Below are positions 54,820 to 64,000 of a DNA stretch of 64,000 bases, one piece after another. The notes beneath the pieces were generated by a model. The model was not told where the DNA came from, searched no databases, and saw only the letters and a program-made list of their open reading frames with translations. The position numbers were made by a program, and so were the translations under genes. How positions within the stretch are numbered: the stretch's first letter is position 1; each line of letters starts with the position of its first letter. The stretch is from Epiperipatus broadwayi. Its lineage: Eukaryota > Onychophora > Udeonychophora > Euonychophora > Peripatidae. The DNA lies in NCBI GenBank assembly GCA_028023455.1, contig JAQFVV010012495.1:2011711-2075710 (forward strand), given 5' to 3'.

Positions 54820-57800
54820 TTAATTAGCATGCCTGAGGATTGGCTCTTCATCCAGTGGCCTAAGTTGCCCCCAAGTGACCCCGAAGAGCTTTTCTGGCAT
54901 TAATAAGCGATCCCTAAATATAGTCCTTCTAATAAATTTTTTACACACCTCCCATGCTTCTTTACTTCCTTGTTTAAAGATAAAATAATTCCTCATTAAC
55001 CACATGGCATGAAGCAGGAACATTCCCATTCTAATTGCAGCAAAGACACCACTTTTTATAGCATCCCTGATTCTTAGAATTTTCATGTTAGCTGGCAGTA
55101 CTCTGGTTATGATATTTTGTCTAGCAGGACTCAAAAATGGGCAAGCAGTAAAAATATGTTCAATAGTTTCATCTACCACTTTACATAAGCTACATAGTGA
55201 TTCTATTTTTGAGAAATTTCTATGATTTACCAAAAAATGATTGGTTGGCAAGGCTTTCAAATTAAATTTTATGATAAAGTCAATATGTTTGACTTCCAAA
55301 ATAGCAAAATTTTAATTTCCTGATTAGTAATTTGGTAGATAAATCAAGCTCAGTAGTTAATTCAGTAATGTTTGCATGCATGTATTTGTAAACTTGCCAG
55401 TAAGTGTTAGTGTTGTCAATAATTGATGCCATAACTTTGAAGAATTTGTTGGCATATGCTAGCAGCTCCATGGCCCACTTACTTTGTATGGGTGGTGGCA
55501 TGTCAGTAGGTTCAATCTCATCCTGTAATGAGTCCACTGGCAATCTTGGATTCATTGCCTTAAGCATTGATAGGGATTTCTGAATGAAGAAGGTGTTGAG
55601 ATCATGCAACCCGAGCCCATTCAGGTCTTTCGGTCTCTGCATCTTGGCTAAACTGATGGTTACTGTTTTCCTCTTCCACAAGATGCCAGTGCAGACTGAG
55701 TTTATTGCATTCTGAAAGGACCTGGTTGGTTTAAGAAGTGGCATGAAGTAATTAATTCATGGAAGCACCAACATGTTAATCAGTGCTGCCTTACCTGGGA
55801 GTGATAAGTAGATCCCTGAGAGAGCACTTGCAACCTTTTTGGTTTTTTCTAGAATGCTGTTTTGCAGTGCTCTTCTCATAGCTGACCTGGACAGCACCAT
55901 GGGAAATCCAAGAAAGTTTTGAGGTTTTTCCGAGAATCTTGAAGAAATTGCTGTCATCCGATTGATCTTCCAGGTAGCAGATTTCTCAGAGTTTATTCTT
56001 AGCCCATATCTCTCAGTGTATTCATCCAGCAGTTTATATAGTTTGGGCAAGTATTTATGCAAGAGGAGGAAGAGTGTAATGTCATCAACATATAATATGT
56101 GATGAACTTCCTCCCCTAGCACTGGGACAAATACTCCAACAAGATGCTTCTCAATAGCTGTTAATAGAGGGTTTACATAGGCTATGAAACACAAGGTGCT
56201 AAGAGGTGACCCCTGGGGTATTGATAGATGTGGTTTAAACCCTGGGGCCAAAGAGCCATCCAATGATGTATATATTGATCTATTTAGCAGCAGATTTGCT
56301 ATGATTCTGATGTAGACTTTGGGTACCCCACTGTGCTCCAAAATTGAAAATAATTTTGCAGGCACCACAGAGTCAAATGCTGCTGCAAAGTCCACCTGCA
56401 CCACAATAGGTCCTGATGTCTTTTTGGTCCTTATATACTCCACCAATAAGGCAAATTTCCTTACTGCCTCAATGGTGGGTGATCCCTTGTGGGCAAATTG
56501 GTGCAAGGAAATTTTATTGAGCAGCTGCTGTTGGATCTTATCCTTAACAAGTGATTTGATGATTTTTATTAATAATGGAGTTACTGGTATGGGTCTTAAA
56601 TTAGTTAATGGAGATGAATTCAATGACTTTTTGAGAAAAGGTACAAGTGCAATAGGGTACAGGTCGGGGATGATCTGAAATTCCCCAGCCAGCACACCAA
56701 TGACTTGATGGATTATTTTAACTGTGAAATTGCTCAGGTATAACAAGACAAATTGTGGTATCCCATGAAGGCCTGGATGTACATGTTCTAGATAAGATCT
56801 CAGCCAATGGAGAATTTGCTGCTTAGTAATGGCATGATCTTGTGACACTGGGTCACCTTGCCAAACATTTCCAATCTTGTAACTGGAATTTTGCAACTTC
56901 TTCCTGAAGTGGTCATCTATTTTCTCCAACATAGTACTTCCTATGTAGTTACAATTATCAATGGACAGCATTGAAGGTGTGGGTCTTCTCTGAGCACCAA
57001 TGGCCCACCTCAGGTAGCTTTGTGTCCAGTTGTTCTTTGTGGATAAATAGATATTGGCTCTTTTTACTGCAATATAATTTGCAAGCACCTTCTGTTTGTC
57101 TCTGTATTGCTTTTTGAGGCTAAGGATCTCTTACACCCCAGCCTCCATAGTTGTTAGCTCACTGACTCTTTCTGCTATGGTATCCAGCTCCTTTAGCAGT
57201 CTTGTGGGCCCCTTGGTTCTCCTGCTGAAGGTGTTGATCAGGGAACCTAAAATTCCCACAAATGCCTACCATGACTGCAATGGATCCAAGAAAAGGAGCT
57301 GGATCTTGTGGAAAAGGATATATGCCTCAGAGAATATCCATTCAGGTGTATTTTTTTTATTTAACATTCTGGTTGTTTTCATGTTGATCATGGAAGTCAG
57401 TGATAAAGGGTCTACATTTAAAGAAATTAACATGGCTAAATGATAAGAATAAGTTACCAATTGTAGTTCAGCTTCTAAATCATGATAAATTTCACCACTG
57501 TAATAGAGTAAATCAATTAGAGTTCTGTGCTGCCATGTGTAGAAGGAAAAAGCATTTTGTGGAAAAAAAATCCTTCACCACACAATAGCACCCTATTAAT
57601 TATATACAGGTATCTTCAATTAAATTGATGATAGCTCATGTTAAAGTCCCCAAATAATATTATTGGCAACACTGATGAGACCAAGACTGAGTTAATCCTA
57701 TTAATTGTGTATTCAACCAATCTGGGGGCCTTTTGAATATATGTATATATAAGAATCACTGATACATTTGTAATTTCAATTATTAACAGTTCTTGACTAA

Positions 57801-58056
57801 GATATAAAGTTTTGCATCTGTCTAATTTAGAGTTGTTCTTAATAATTACTGCTATGCCATATGAAGCTGCATTGGGTAGATGATATATTAGGACCCCAGA
57901 TTGGCTAAGAGTTTGGTCAATTCTTGCATTGGGCTGCCAGTGAAGTTTTCTTTCACTCAGGCAGACTATGCTGTTGTCTATCCATCTTTTGAAAGCATAA
58001 TCTCTTTCCATGGAGTTTAGCCCTCTAACGTTTACTCCCCTGATTTTGATGAGCAT
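54820..58056 (-). pseudogene. LINE ORF2: endonuclease, reverse transcriptase, zinc-binding C-terminus
   Basis: Endonuclease from MLIKIRGVNVRGLNSMERDY (58056), with CLSERK (the LQETH position), GIAVIIKN and ILFGDFN motifs; YSYHLAM stands where SDH is usual. A frameshift follows near 57.5 kb and two in-frame stops near 57.26 and 57.13 kb. RT (57088-55757) shows LRPIPVTPLLIKIIKSLVKD, VQVDFAAAFDSV, IPQGSPLSTLCFIAYVNPLL and the catalytic ILYVDDITLF (YVDD in place of the usual YADD). A single TGA at 55757 interrupts the frame before the thumb (FMPLLKPTRSF). After another shift comes CSLCKVVDETIEHIFTACP, the zinc-binding domain typical of L1/Tx1-type ORF2 (zf-RVT). Confidence 0.85.
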
Positions 58057-58179
58057 TTATCTGGTGTTGCTATATTGAGAGATGATGTTGTGGTGCTTCC
58101 ATGATATATTTAATCTGACCATCTTATAGATTTCCCAAATCCAACAGAGTAATGTTAGACTCATCCCCAGACACATTAT

Positions 58180-60038
58180 CTAGAGGAATGTTTTTTCCAG
58201 ACACATTATCCAGAGGAACATTTTTTTCAATTGTCTCCTGCTGTTGACTTGGTTCAACACATACCCTTCTGGATTTTTATACATCTGCTCCTTGACATTT
58301 TCAGAGCTAGTATCAGTACCTTCTGAATCTTCACAAGTTTGCTTTATAACTGTCTCACTATTTTCTTCTGTTTCCTTTATTTTTGTCTTCTTTGATCTTC
58401 TCTTGGTTGGTTTTAATCTTGGACTTTTGGGCCTCATTGTTTTATTGCTATCACATCAGAATGAGTTTCTGAAGTCGAAGTTGAGTCATCTTCTAGTTGT
58501 TAACTTGAAGAGTTGTGTGATTTCCTCTTGTTTGCTGTTATGATCGATGTTTTACTCTCAGTGACCATCAAATAATAATCTTCTAAAGCAGTTCCACCTG
58601 TTATAGGCTGCTTGTCACTCTCCTTATATGCATTAGATTTTGCTTTCTCACTTAACATATGAATAGTAGCTGCTGTCACAATTTCAACCTCCATATCAAT
58701 TAAGCTTACTTTTTCATGATTTTCTAGCATGTCTTGCACACTTTCAGAAATTACTTGTAGTTGATCCATGATTTCTTTGCTCACCTTAACAGAATCTTGA
58801 GTTAGTTTGATATTTTTGGAATTTTTCTTACATCTGTGAAATCTGCTGTTCCTAATACAACAACTTTGACATTTTTTATTTGGGCACAACCTCGTGAGAT
58901 GTATTCTGTCCCCACAGATGAAGCATTGTGGCTGAACACCATGTATGGACAGGAACAAGAGGTAATTTATTTCCTCTAATACTGATGGAAAATCATTAAG
59001 TGATACTCCTTAGAAAAGGTTGCTGTATTTAATGGGAGTTCCAGCCCAAACATTTTTTGGAAAGATATTTAAATGCTGTGATAACACCATAGTCTTGTAA
59101 TAGTTTTTGAAGATCAGTACCATTAAAATTTTTATAACAATTTCTGATAACTCCATGTGCAACTTTGGGCCTTGACATGTCTATTTTTGTCAGGAATTTA
59201 TTGTGCAACACATTTTGATTTCATCTAAATATTTCCTTTTGCAAAATATTCATGAATTCTATGACAAAGTACCTCCCATTGGGATGGTGGAAGATTTTCT
59301 TGATTAAGCCACCTAGATTTTGACTTTAATTAGTAAAAAAAAAATTCATTAGTGGCAAATTGAAAGAGATTACAATGTTCATTTGTTGTTGTCAATATCA
59401 ATGTAGAATTGCTGTCATAATTTCTGAAGGAATTGAATAGCAAGGGAGGTCTCCTGTCTTTGAACTCGTTGCTAACTTTCTCATAAAGTTCTAAGTTCAC
59501 TTTGGTTCTAATACCTGCTATATTTGTTGCTGAACAATTTATTATTTCATCTTCCTCCAACAACAATTAGTTCCAACACACTCATGTGATCTTATGTGAT
59601 CTGATCAGCATCAACATTTCTTCTTCTATTTTCTCTTTGACTTTGTGCATTTAAATCATTTTGATTTTTATTATTACTATTGGTTTTTAGCTTTTGAGCA
59701 TAAGAAACATTATGTTCTATTGCATTCCTATTTAATTTTCCTTTGTTTGTAATATTGGTGGTTTGATTAAGACTGGGAAAATGCATTTCAGTTTGTAAAT
59801 TATTATTAATAATCATTTGACTTTGATTTTTTGAAACATCATCACAATATGAATTTTTTAAATTTTTTTGATTTTTCACTGGTATATTTTTTACAATGCC
59901 ACTTCCTTGAAATAATTTTGGAGATATTCTCTTTACATGGGAAGCTTTATTTAAGTCTTTTCCATCTAAATTTGTCCTTGAAAGCATGCTTTTAGGAGAA
60001 TTCCTGTTTAAAACAAGCTTAAACTCATCATCATTCAC
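58180..60038 (-). pseudogene. LINE ORF1: nucleic-acid-binding protein with CCHC zinc knuckles
   Basis: Starts MNDDEFKLVLNRNSPKSMLS. At least four frameshifts split it (pieces at 60038-59592, 59566-59330, 59211-59029, 58958-58500, 58437-58180). A middle piece (NCYKNFNGTDLQKLLQDYGV then ITAFKYL) could be an RRM-like fold. The 58958 piece has CFICGDRIHLTRLCPNKKC and CCIRNSRFHRC, one CX2CX4HX4C knuckle plus a second degenerate one. The C-terminus is Lys/Glu-rich (PTKRRSKKTKIKETEENSE). Confidence 0.75.
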
Positions 60039-60237
60039 ATAAAAATATTTTTCAAAAATTAGAAATATGTCAAAATTTGCATTTTTAATATTTAAATTTG
60101 ATTATGAATAATTGCAAATGGTCTATTGCAAAATAACTCATAATTAAAAAGTTAAAAAATATATAAAATATTTTATAAAAAACACTTTTATTTAATCTAA
60201 AAGTAATGCATAAAAAACCATGAAATAATATTTTGGG

Positions 60238-60440
60238 ATCACAATTTGGTTTGTACACTTAATTTGAAATAAAACTAAAGGTGCCCATAAATTAATTAAT
60301 TTAATGATTCAATTAATTTATGAATAAATTAATTTATGAATGCCACGTGCTTTTATTTCAAATTAAATATATCAACTCAAATTGTGATTTAAGAATATTT
60401 CAAATTAAATATATCAACTCAAATTGTGATTTAAGAATAA
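60238..60440. mobile_element. MITE with about 37-bp inverted ends plus a 45-bp end duplication
   Basis: ATCACAATTTGGTTTGTACA..AATTTGAAATAAAA pairs with TTTTATTTCAAATTAAATAT..CAAATTGTGAT. The right end (ATTTCAAATTAAATATATCA onward) is then repeated once in tandem (about 60355 and 60400). A related element lies at 62752. Confidence 0.7.
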
Positions 60441-60579
60441 AGAATTTGGGGCAGGGGGCACATTTTTTTATAAAATGTTATATATATATATATTATTTAA
60501 TAAAGGTTATAATACATTTAAAATTTCAAAAACAATATTTGATACTTTTCTTAACTTTTCATATAAAATAATAAATATA

Positions 60580-60668
60580 GTCAAGCGTCGGTGGTCGAGA
60601 GGTCAGCATGGCTGCCTTACAAGCAGTTGTTCCGGGATCGCGTCCCGGCCGATGCTATGACACATAAA
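60580..60668 (+). mobile_element. tRNA-derived SINE with target-site duplication
   Basis: GTCAAGCGTCGGTGGTCGAG, CTGCCTTACAAGCAGTTGTT, GGATCGCGTCCCGGCCGATG, CTATGACACAT and A run. Flanked by AAATAATAAATATA on both sides (60566 and about 60669). The middle is shortened relative to the 63147 copy. Confidence 0.9.
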
Positions 60669-60907
60669 AAAAATAATAAATATAAAAGGTTATTATCTTC
60701 ATATGTAAGATTTCTAAAACCTTCACTAATAAGCAATTATATAATATACACTTTTAATATCGTCTTTATATTTGAAATATATATTTATATAACAAATATG
60801 ATTATTTAATGCTAAATAAAATTATACAATGTCTTAGTATTTTTATTATCATTTTAAATATTTTAACATAAAATAGAATATATAATGAAAGAGGAATTTT
60901 ATGTTCT

Positions 60908-60932
60908 ATATATATGTGTGTGTGTGTGTGTA
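60908..60932. repeat. (TA)n(TG)n microsatellite
   Basis: TATATATATG followed by about ten TG units. Confidence 0.85.
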
Positions 60933-60978
60933 TTAGTAAATTGTGTAATTATATTTAAATAGAAAGTATTTTCCATTG

Positions 60979-61086
60979 GTCTTACGTTGTTAGCCGAGAG
61001 GTATCGCAGCCGCCATGCAAGCAAGTAGTTGGTTGCAGATGGTTGTGGGTTCGCGTCCCGTCCGATGCTAAGACATATGAAAAACA
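60979..61086 (+). mobile_element. tRNA-derived SINE with a perfect 16-bp target-site duplication
   Basis: CGTTGTTAGCCGAGAGGTAT, CGCCATGCAAGCAAGTAGTT, GTTGTGGGTTCGCGTCCCGT, CCGATGCTAAGACATATG and A run. Flanked on both sides by AAAGTATTTTCCATTG (60963-60978 and 61087-61102). Same subfamily as the 5541 and 40695 copies. Confidence 0.95.
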
Positions 61087-61558
61087 AAAGTATTTTCCAT
61101 TGTATTATTTCACTTATATTCTGAAGAAAGTTACAATCTAGAGTATCAGAAAACAGTTATAACTTAAATTTTAAACATTTTTAAATTTGCTGTATTTAAA
61201 TTATTATTTTTATAATTAAATTATTTATTGTGTGTATACATATATATGTACACACACGCAAATTAATATGAAAATGTTTATAGCTAAAAGATGAGAATTT
61301 TATTTGTATGCACTTCTATTCACTGTTAATATCAGCATTTGTGCGAACATTAAAAATTTTAACTGAGTCTCCATGTGAATTACGGAAATAATATAAAAAT
61401 TTTAAAAAGTATTATTTAAAAAAGAAACTTATAAAATTTACAGCCATTACACTGACAAATTGTGAATGGTTAGCTATTACCAGTACACAAATACTTGGGA
61501 ATGAATGTTGAGACTTTGCTTTAAAACCCTGAAATTATCAGCCTATGGGTGGTTTTCC

Positions 61559-61681
61559 TCATATGCAGATATCATCAGAACAATAACTACCAGCTTTGTG
61601 TCCTAGGTTTGAACATGCCTCAGTGCATTCTATTAAATAATGAATTGTGAAATTATTATCATCTGATGTCTCACACTTGTC
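61559..61681 (-). pseudogene. defensin-like cysteine pattern ending in a stop
   Basis: On the minus strand an open stretch carries C-x15-C-x3-C-x10-C-x4-C-x-stop, including ECTEACSNLGHKAGSYC. The spacing matches invertebrate CS-alpha-beta defensins (C...CxxxC...GxC...CxC), in which the stop would stand at the sixth cysteine. Upstream the frame is closed by TGA within two codons of the first Cys, so a signal peptide would have to come from another exon; no strong acceptor is visible. Either a relic antimicrobial-peptide exon or chance. Confidence 0.3.
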
Positions 61682-61689
61682 TCATTGTC

Positions 61690-62750
61690 TCTCTCAAATT
61701 GACTTCCACTATATATATATATATACCCCTCTTTTAATGGGAACAACCAGATTCATTGACCTAGCTCTATAATGAGCCTATTTATGCCATTGTTATTTAT
61801 TTACTTTCATTGTTATTTCATTGATCAACTATGTTGTACATTCAACTTAATCCTGTTAACATTGTAATTTGGACAAGTCCATTATTTACAATAAACTTGA
61901 TATGAATAGAGTCCACAACACATGCAGTGAGTACTATAAATTAAAAGCTTTGAAAACATTAGCAAGATCTAAGATAAAATCATCCTTTAAATAATAGATT
62001 TATTACAGGGTATAGTCTTCTTCAATGACACTTTGGAAAAAAAAGTAACAATAAGTCTTAGTCATCAGAGTGGTGAGTGTTTTATTTTTCTTCTTCTCAT
62101 TTTTACTTTCTCACTCTAAAAATATGTAGATACCTCTTTACTGTCCAGTAATTGAATCGTTATGTGATCCTTGGTTAAGAGTTGGCTATATTAAAAATTA
62201 TTTTAAATATTCTTTGAATTTTTAAAAAAATAAATTTTGATTTAATTCCACACAGATTAGTGTCAAATCATAGTCTGATCATATTTCTGCACAAATTATA
62301 GTATGATAACTTATTTATTATGTCTTTTCTAAAACAGTTTAATTATAAACAAAATATCATATATGAAACTGTAGAGATTCCATTCAGAAGATGGATTTGT
62401 TCATTGTTTTATTAATTCTTCTACTGGAGCATAAACTTGATAATCATTAATTACGTGGTGTATGCTTTGAGTTCTATAAATCTAGTGTCTGCTAAATTCC
62501 CGTTATAAAGCAGATAAAGAGAAAAAGCATTAGGTAGAGGTGCAAAAAATTAACAAACCAAACATTGTATGAAAAAAATATTTTTGTTTATGCTTCATAA
62601 CAAGAACACTATTTGCATAAATATAGCTTGATTTAAAAATTATATATATATATTAATAATCATTAAAAATGGTATATATAATATTTTGTTAAAATTGCTT
62701 TTATTTAATTTGAAAAATAATGTACTAGAACCATTTTTTTTTTCTTTTAC
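61690..62750. other. non-coding; nothing recognised
   Basis: A (TA)n run at 61713 and another at 62641 are the only clear features. Confidence 0.45.
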
Positions 62751-62751
62751 C

Positions 62752-63040
62752 TCAACTTGGGTTAGTATACTTAACTTGAAATATAAATTAGTAGTGTCCA
62801 TAATATTTGACCATAATTTAGGTTGGCATATTTAATTTAAAATAAAAACAGAGAGCATCTATAAATGAACTAATTCTTCCACTACAAATAGTGCTTAAAT
62901 TAATTAATTTATGAATGCCATCCCTTCCTCTTAATTTAATCACTATAAATAGTGACTGAATTAATGAATGGATTCCCCACTTTTATTTTAAGTTAGATAT
63001 ACCAAACTGAAGTTTAGTTTAGTGGATTACTTCTTAAATT
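62752..63040. mobile_element. MITE related to the 60.24-kb copy
   Basis: CAACTTGGGTTAGTATACTT..ACTTGAAATATAAA at the left pairs with TTTATTTTAAGTTAGATATA..CCAAACTGAAGTTT at the right. An internal extra copy of the left end (TTTAGGTTGGCATATTTAAT) and ACTATAAATAGTGAC palindromes are present. Confidence 0.6.
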
Positions 63041-63146
63041 AAATAACGTGTTTTTTTTTCTTTTTATAAAATACATATACATTATTTTTTATTTTTTAAT
63101 TTTCTGTAATTATTCATATTCAAATTTACAAATTAAGAATATAAGT

Positions 63147-63252
63147 CAAGCGTTGGTGGTCGAGAGGTCAGCACAGCTGCCTTAAAAGCAGTTGTCCCGG
63201 GTTAGCGAGTTCGTTTCCCGGCCGATGCTATGACACATGAAAAAAAAAAAAA
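63147..63252 (+). mobile_element. tRNA-derived SINE with target-site duplication
   Basis: CAAGCGTTGGTGGTCGAGAG, CAGCACAGCTGCCTTAAAAG, GCGAGTTCGTTTCCCGGCCG, ATGCTATGACACATG and a long A run. Flanked by AAGAATATAAGT at 63135 and 63253. Confidence 0.95.
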
Positions 63253-63334
63253 AAGAATATAAGTAATATCACTTATATTTAATCTTTTGAAATAGAAAAC
63301 CAAAGCTTTATTGCTTTTTAAGAAGTTCAAACCC

Positions 63335-63347
63335 GGGGGGGGGGGGG
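63335..63347. repeat. 13-bp G run
   Basis: A CCC followed by thirteen G in AT-rich surroundings; a likely error-prone position in the assembly. Confidence 0.9.
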
Positions 63348-63563
63348 TGTTTTGAAATGAAATTCACACACATTAAAAAATCGATTATAATATTGTTTTT
63401 GTTTATGAAGACAACATTTTAAAAACAGCAAGTTTTGATAAAACAATAATGAAAAAATATGATTTCATCTTTTATTTGTTTTTCTTTTTAGTTTAATTAA
63501 TTATTAATCTTAGTGAATATTCAATGTAAGTATGTTTTTAAATACATATATACCTCCACTTAC

Positions 63564-63653
63564 CAAGTATCGCTGTAAACAATTCAAACTGATATCTTGC
63601 ATTTTGAAATTTGATCACCAACACTGAAAGTCTAAATAACTGGATGGACAACC
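63564..63653 (-). CDS. candidate phase 1-1 exon, uncertain
   Basis: Minus strand: acceptor ACTGAAATATTTCAG, donor GTAAGTGG, exactly 90 bp, one frame open with two leading and one trailing base. It reads LSIQLFRLSVLVIKFQNARY, then QFELFTAIL. The same phase as the cysteine-rich exon at 17107, so the two could belong to one minus-strand gene, but about 46 kb separates them. No domain recognised. Confidence 0.35.
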
Positions 63654-64000
63654 CTGAAATATTTCAGTGTTACATCCCATTGTCTTCAATACCTAACGTA
63701 TTTATAAAATTTGAAAGAATAAAAGATTTAACATGTACAGACACTTTACAAAACAAATATTTTTTGTTTAGTGATTAAAACATCTTCTACATCTGTATAC
63801 AGCTTGATTTTTAAAACGATATAATATTAAGATGCATTACCTTCGACTCCTAGATTTAGTGTGCATAAAATCATTTAACCAATCATAAAATTCTTTATAA
63901 AAATTATACTTTAAATAGAATTTTTGCCTGAAGAAATCATTTCGAATATTTTTTATATTAGCAGTATAGAATAAAAGTTTCGAGTTTTTTTTTTTTTTTC

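Larger units (their letters stand above)
54463..60050 (-). mobile_element. near full-length two-ORF LINE, L1/Tx1-like
   Basis: Read on the minus strand: ORF1 (60038 to 58180), a short gap, ORF2 (58056 to 54820), a 3' UTR of about 350 bp and a poly-A tail seen as T at 54463-54476. The presence of an APE endonuclease, an RT and a C-terminal CxxC..H..C domain together with a zinc-knuckle ORF1 fits the L1/Tx1 branch. Several frameshifts and stops show it is dead but not ancient. Target-site duplications could not be fixed by eye. Confidence 0.85.

Noticed and set aside
56319-57588. Plus-strand ORFs of 62 to 119 codons within the LINE
   Set aside because: They are antisense shadows of the RT and endonuclease frames on the minus strand.

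Overview
This is a strongly AT-rich, intron- and repeat-dominated piece of an invertebrate animal genome. The reasons are GT-AG spliced exons, a tRNA-derived SINE family with target-site duplications, APE-type LINEs, Penelope-like and gag-bearing retroelements, and long (TAA)n and (GATA)n microsatellites. I cannot name the species. No bacterial-type operon, rRNA, CRISPR array or functional tRNA gene is visible.

Host genes. Only fragments of host genes are visible. (1) A plus-strand gene enters from the left edge: a 41-44 bp exon (179-222) with a TAGCAG double acceptor is phase-compatible with a terminal exon (6196-6260) that ends in TGA. (2) A minus-strand gene contributes a convincing 135-bp phase 1-1 exon (17107-17241) coding for an EB/EGF-like cysteine-rich module. 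Weaker candidate exons on the same strand lie at 25680-25766, 45954-45993 and 63564-63653. (3) A defensin-like cysteine pattern lies at 61559-61681 on the minus strand, but its last expected Cys codon is a stop. (4) A direct duplication of about 3.4 kb (27.7-31.1 kb and 35.05-38.37 kb) carries two copies of decaying protein-coding fragments, one with a histone-fold-like segment.

Mobile elements. A nearly full-length but frameshifted two-ORF LINE of the L1/Tx1 type occupies 54.46-60.05 kb (minus). An older LINE reverse-transcriptase relic lies at 23.88-24.64 kb (minus). A Penelope-like relic (RT C-terminus plus GIY-YIG) lies at 9.05-9.78 kb (plus). A gag-only relic lies at 31.56-34.46 kb (minus). 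At least ten tRNA-derived SINE copies, several MITEs and a 2.27-kb full-length palindrome (40.14-42.41 kb) with a SINE nested in one arm complete the set.

Most notable: two families of non-coding repeats each carry a recognisable type I hammerhead self-cleaving ribozyme core with a very short stem III (3 bp closed by a 2-nt loop). Family A (units of about 420-430 bp) is at 6.3 kb, in a tandem and inverted array at 13.76-16.16 kb, and in a 417-bp palindrome at 44.5 kb. Family B (units of about 490 bp, in places head to tail) is at 31.2, 32.7-33.5, 45.3, 46.1, 47.3-48.2 and 51.2-51.7 kb. Head-to-tail copies, short stem III and no coding capacity match what is described for retrozymes and Penelope-element terminal repeats. 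A Penelope-like relic lies directly beside a family-A-like fragment, which suggests (inference) an autonomous partner.

The array at 13.76-16.16 kb shows progressive single-base dropouts at its centre and right end, which look more like poor long-read consensus than biology.
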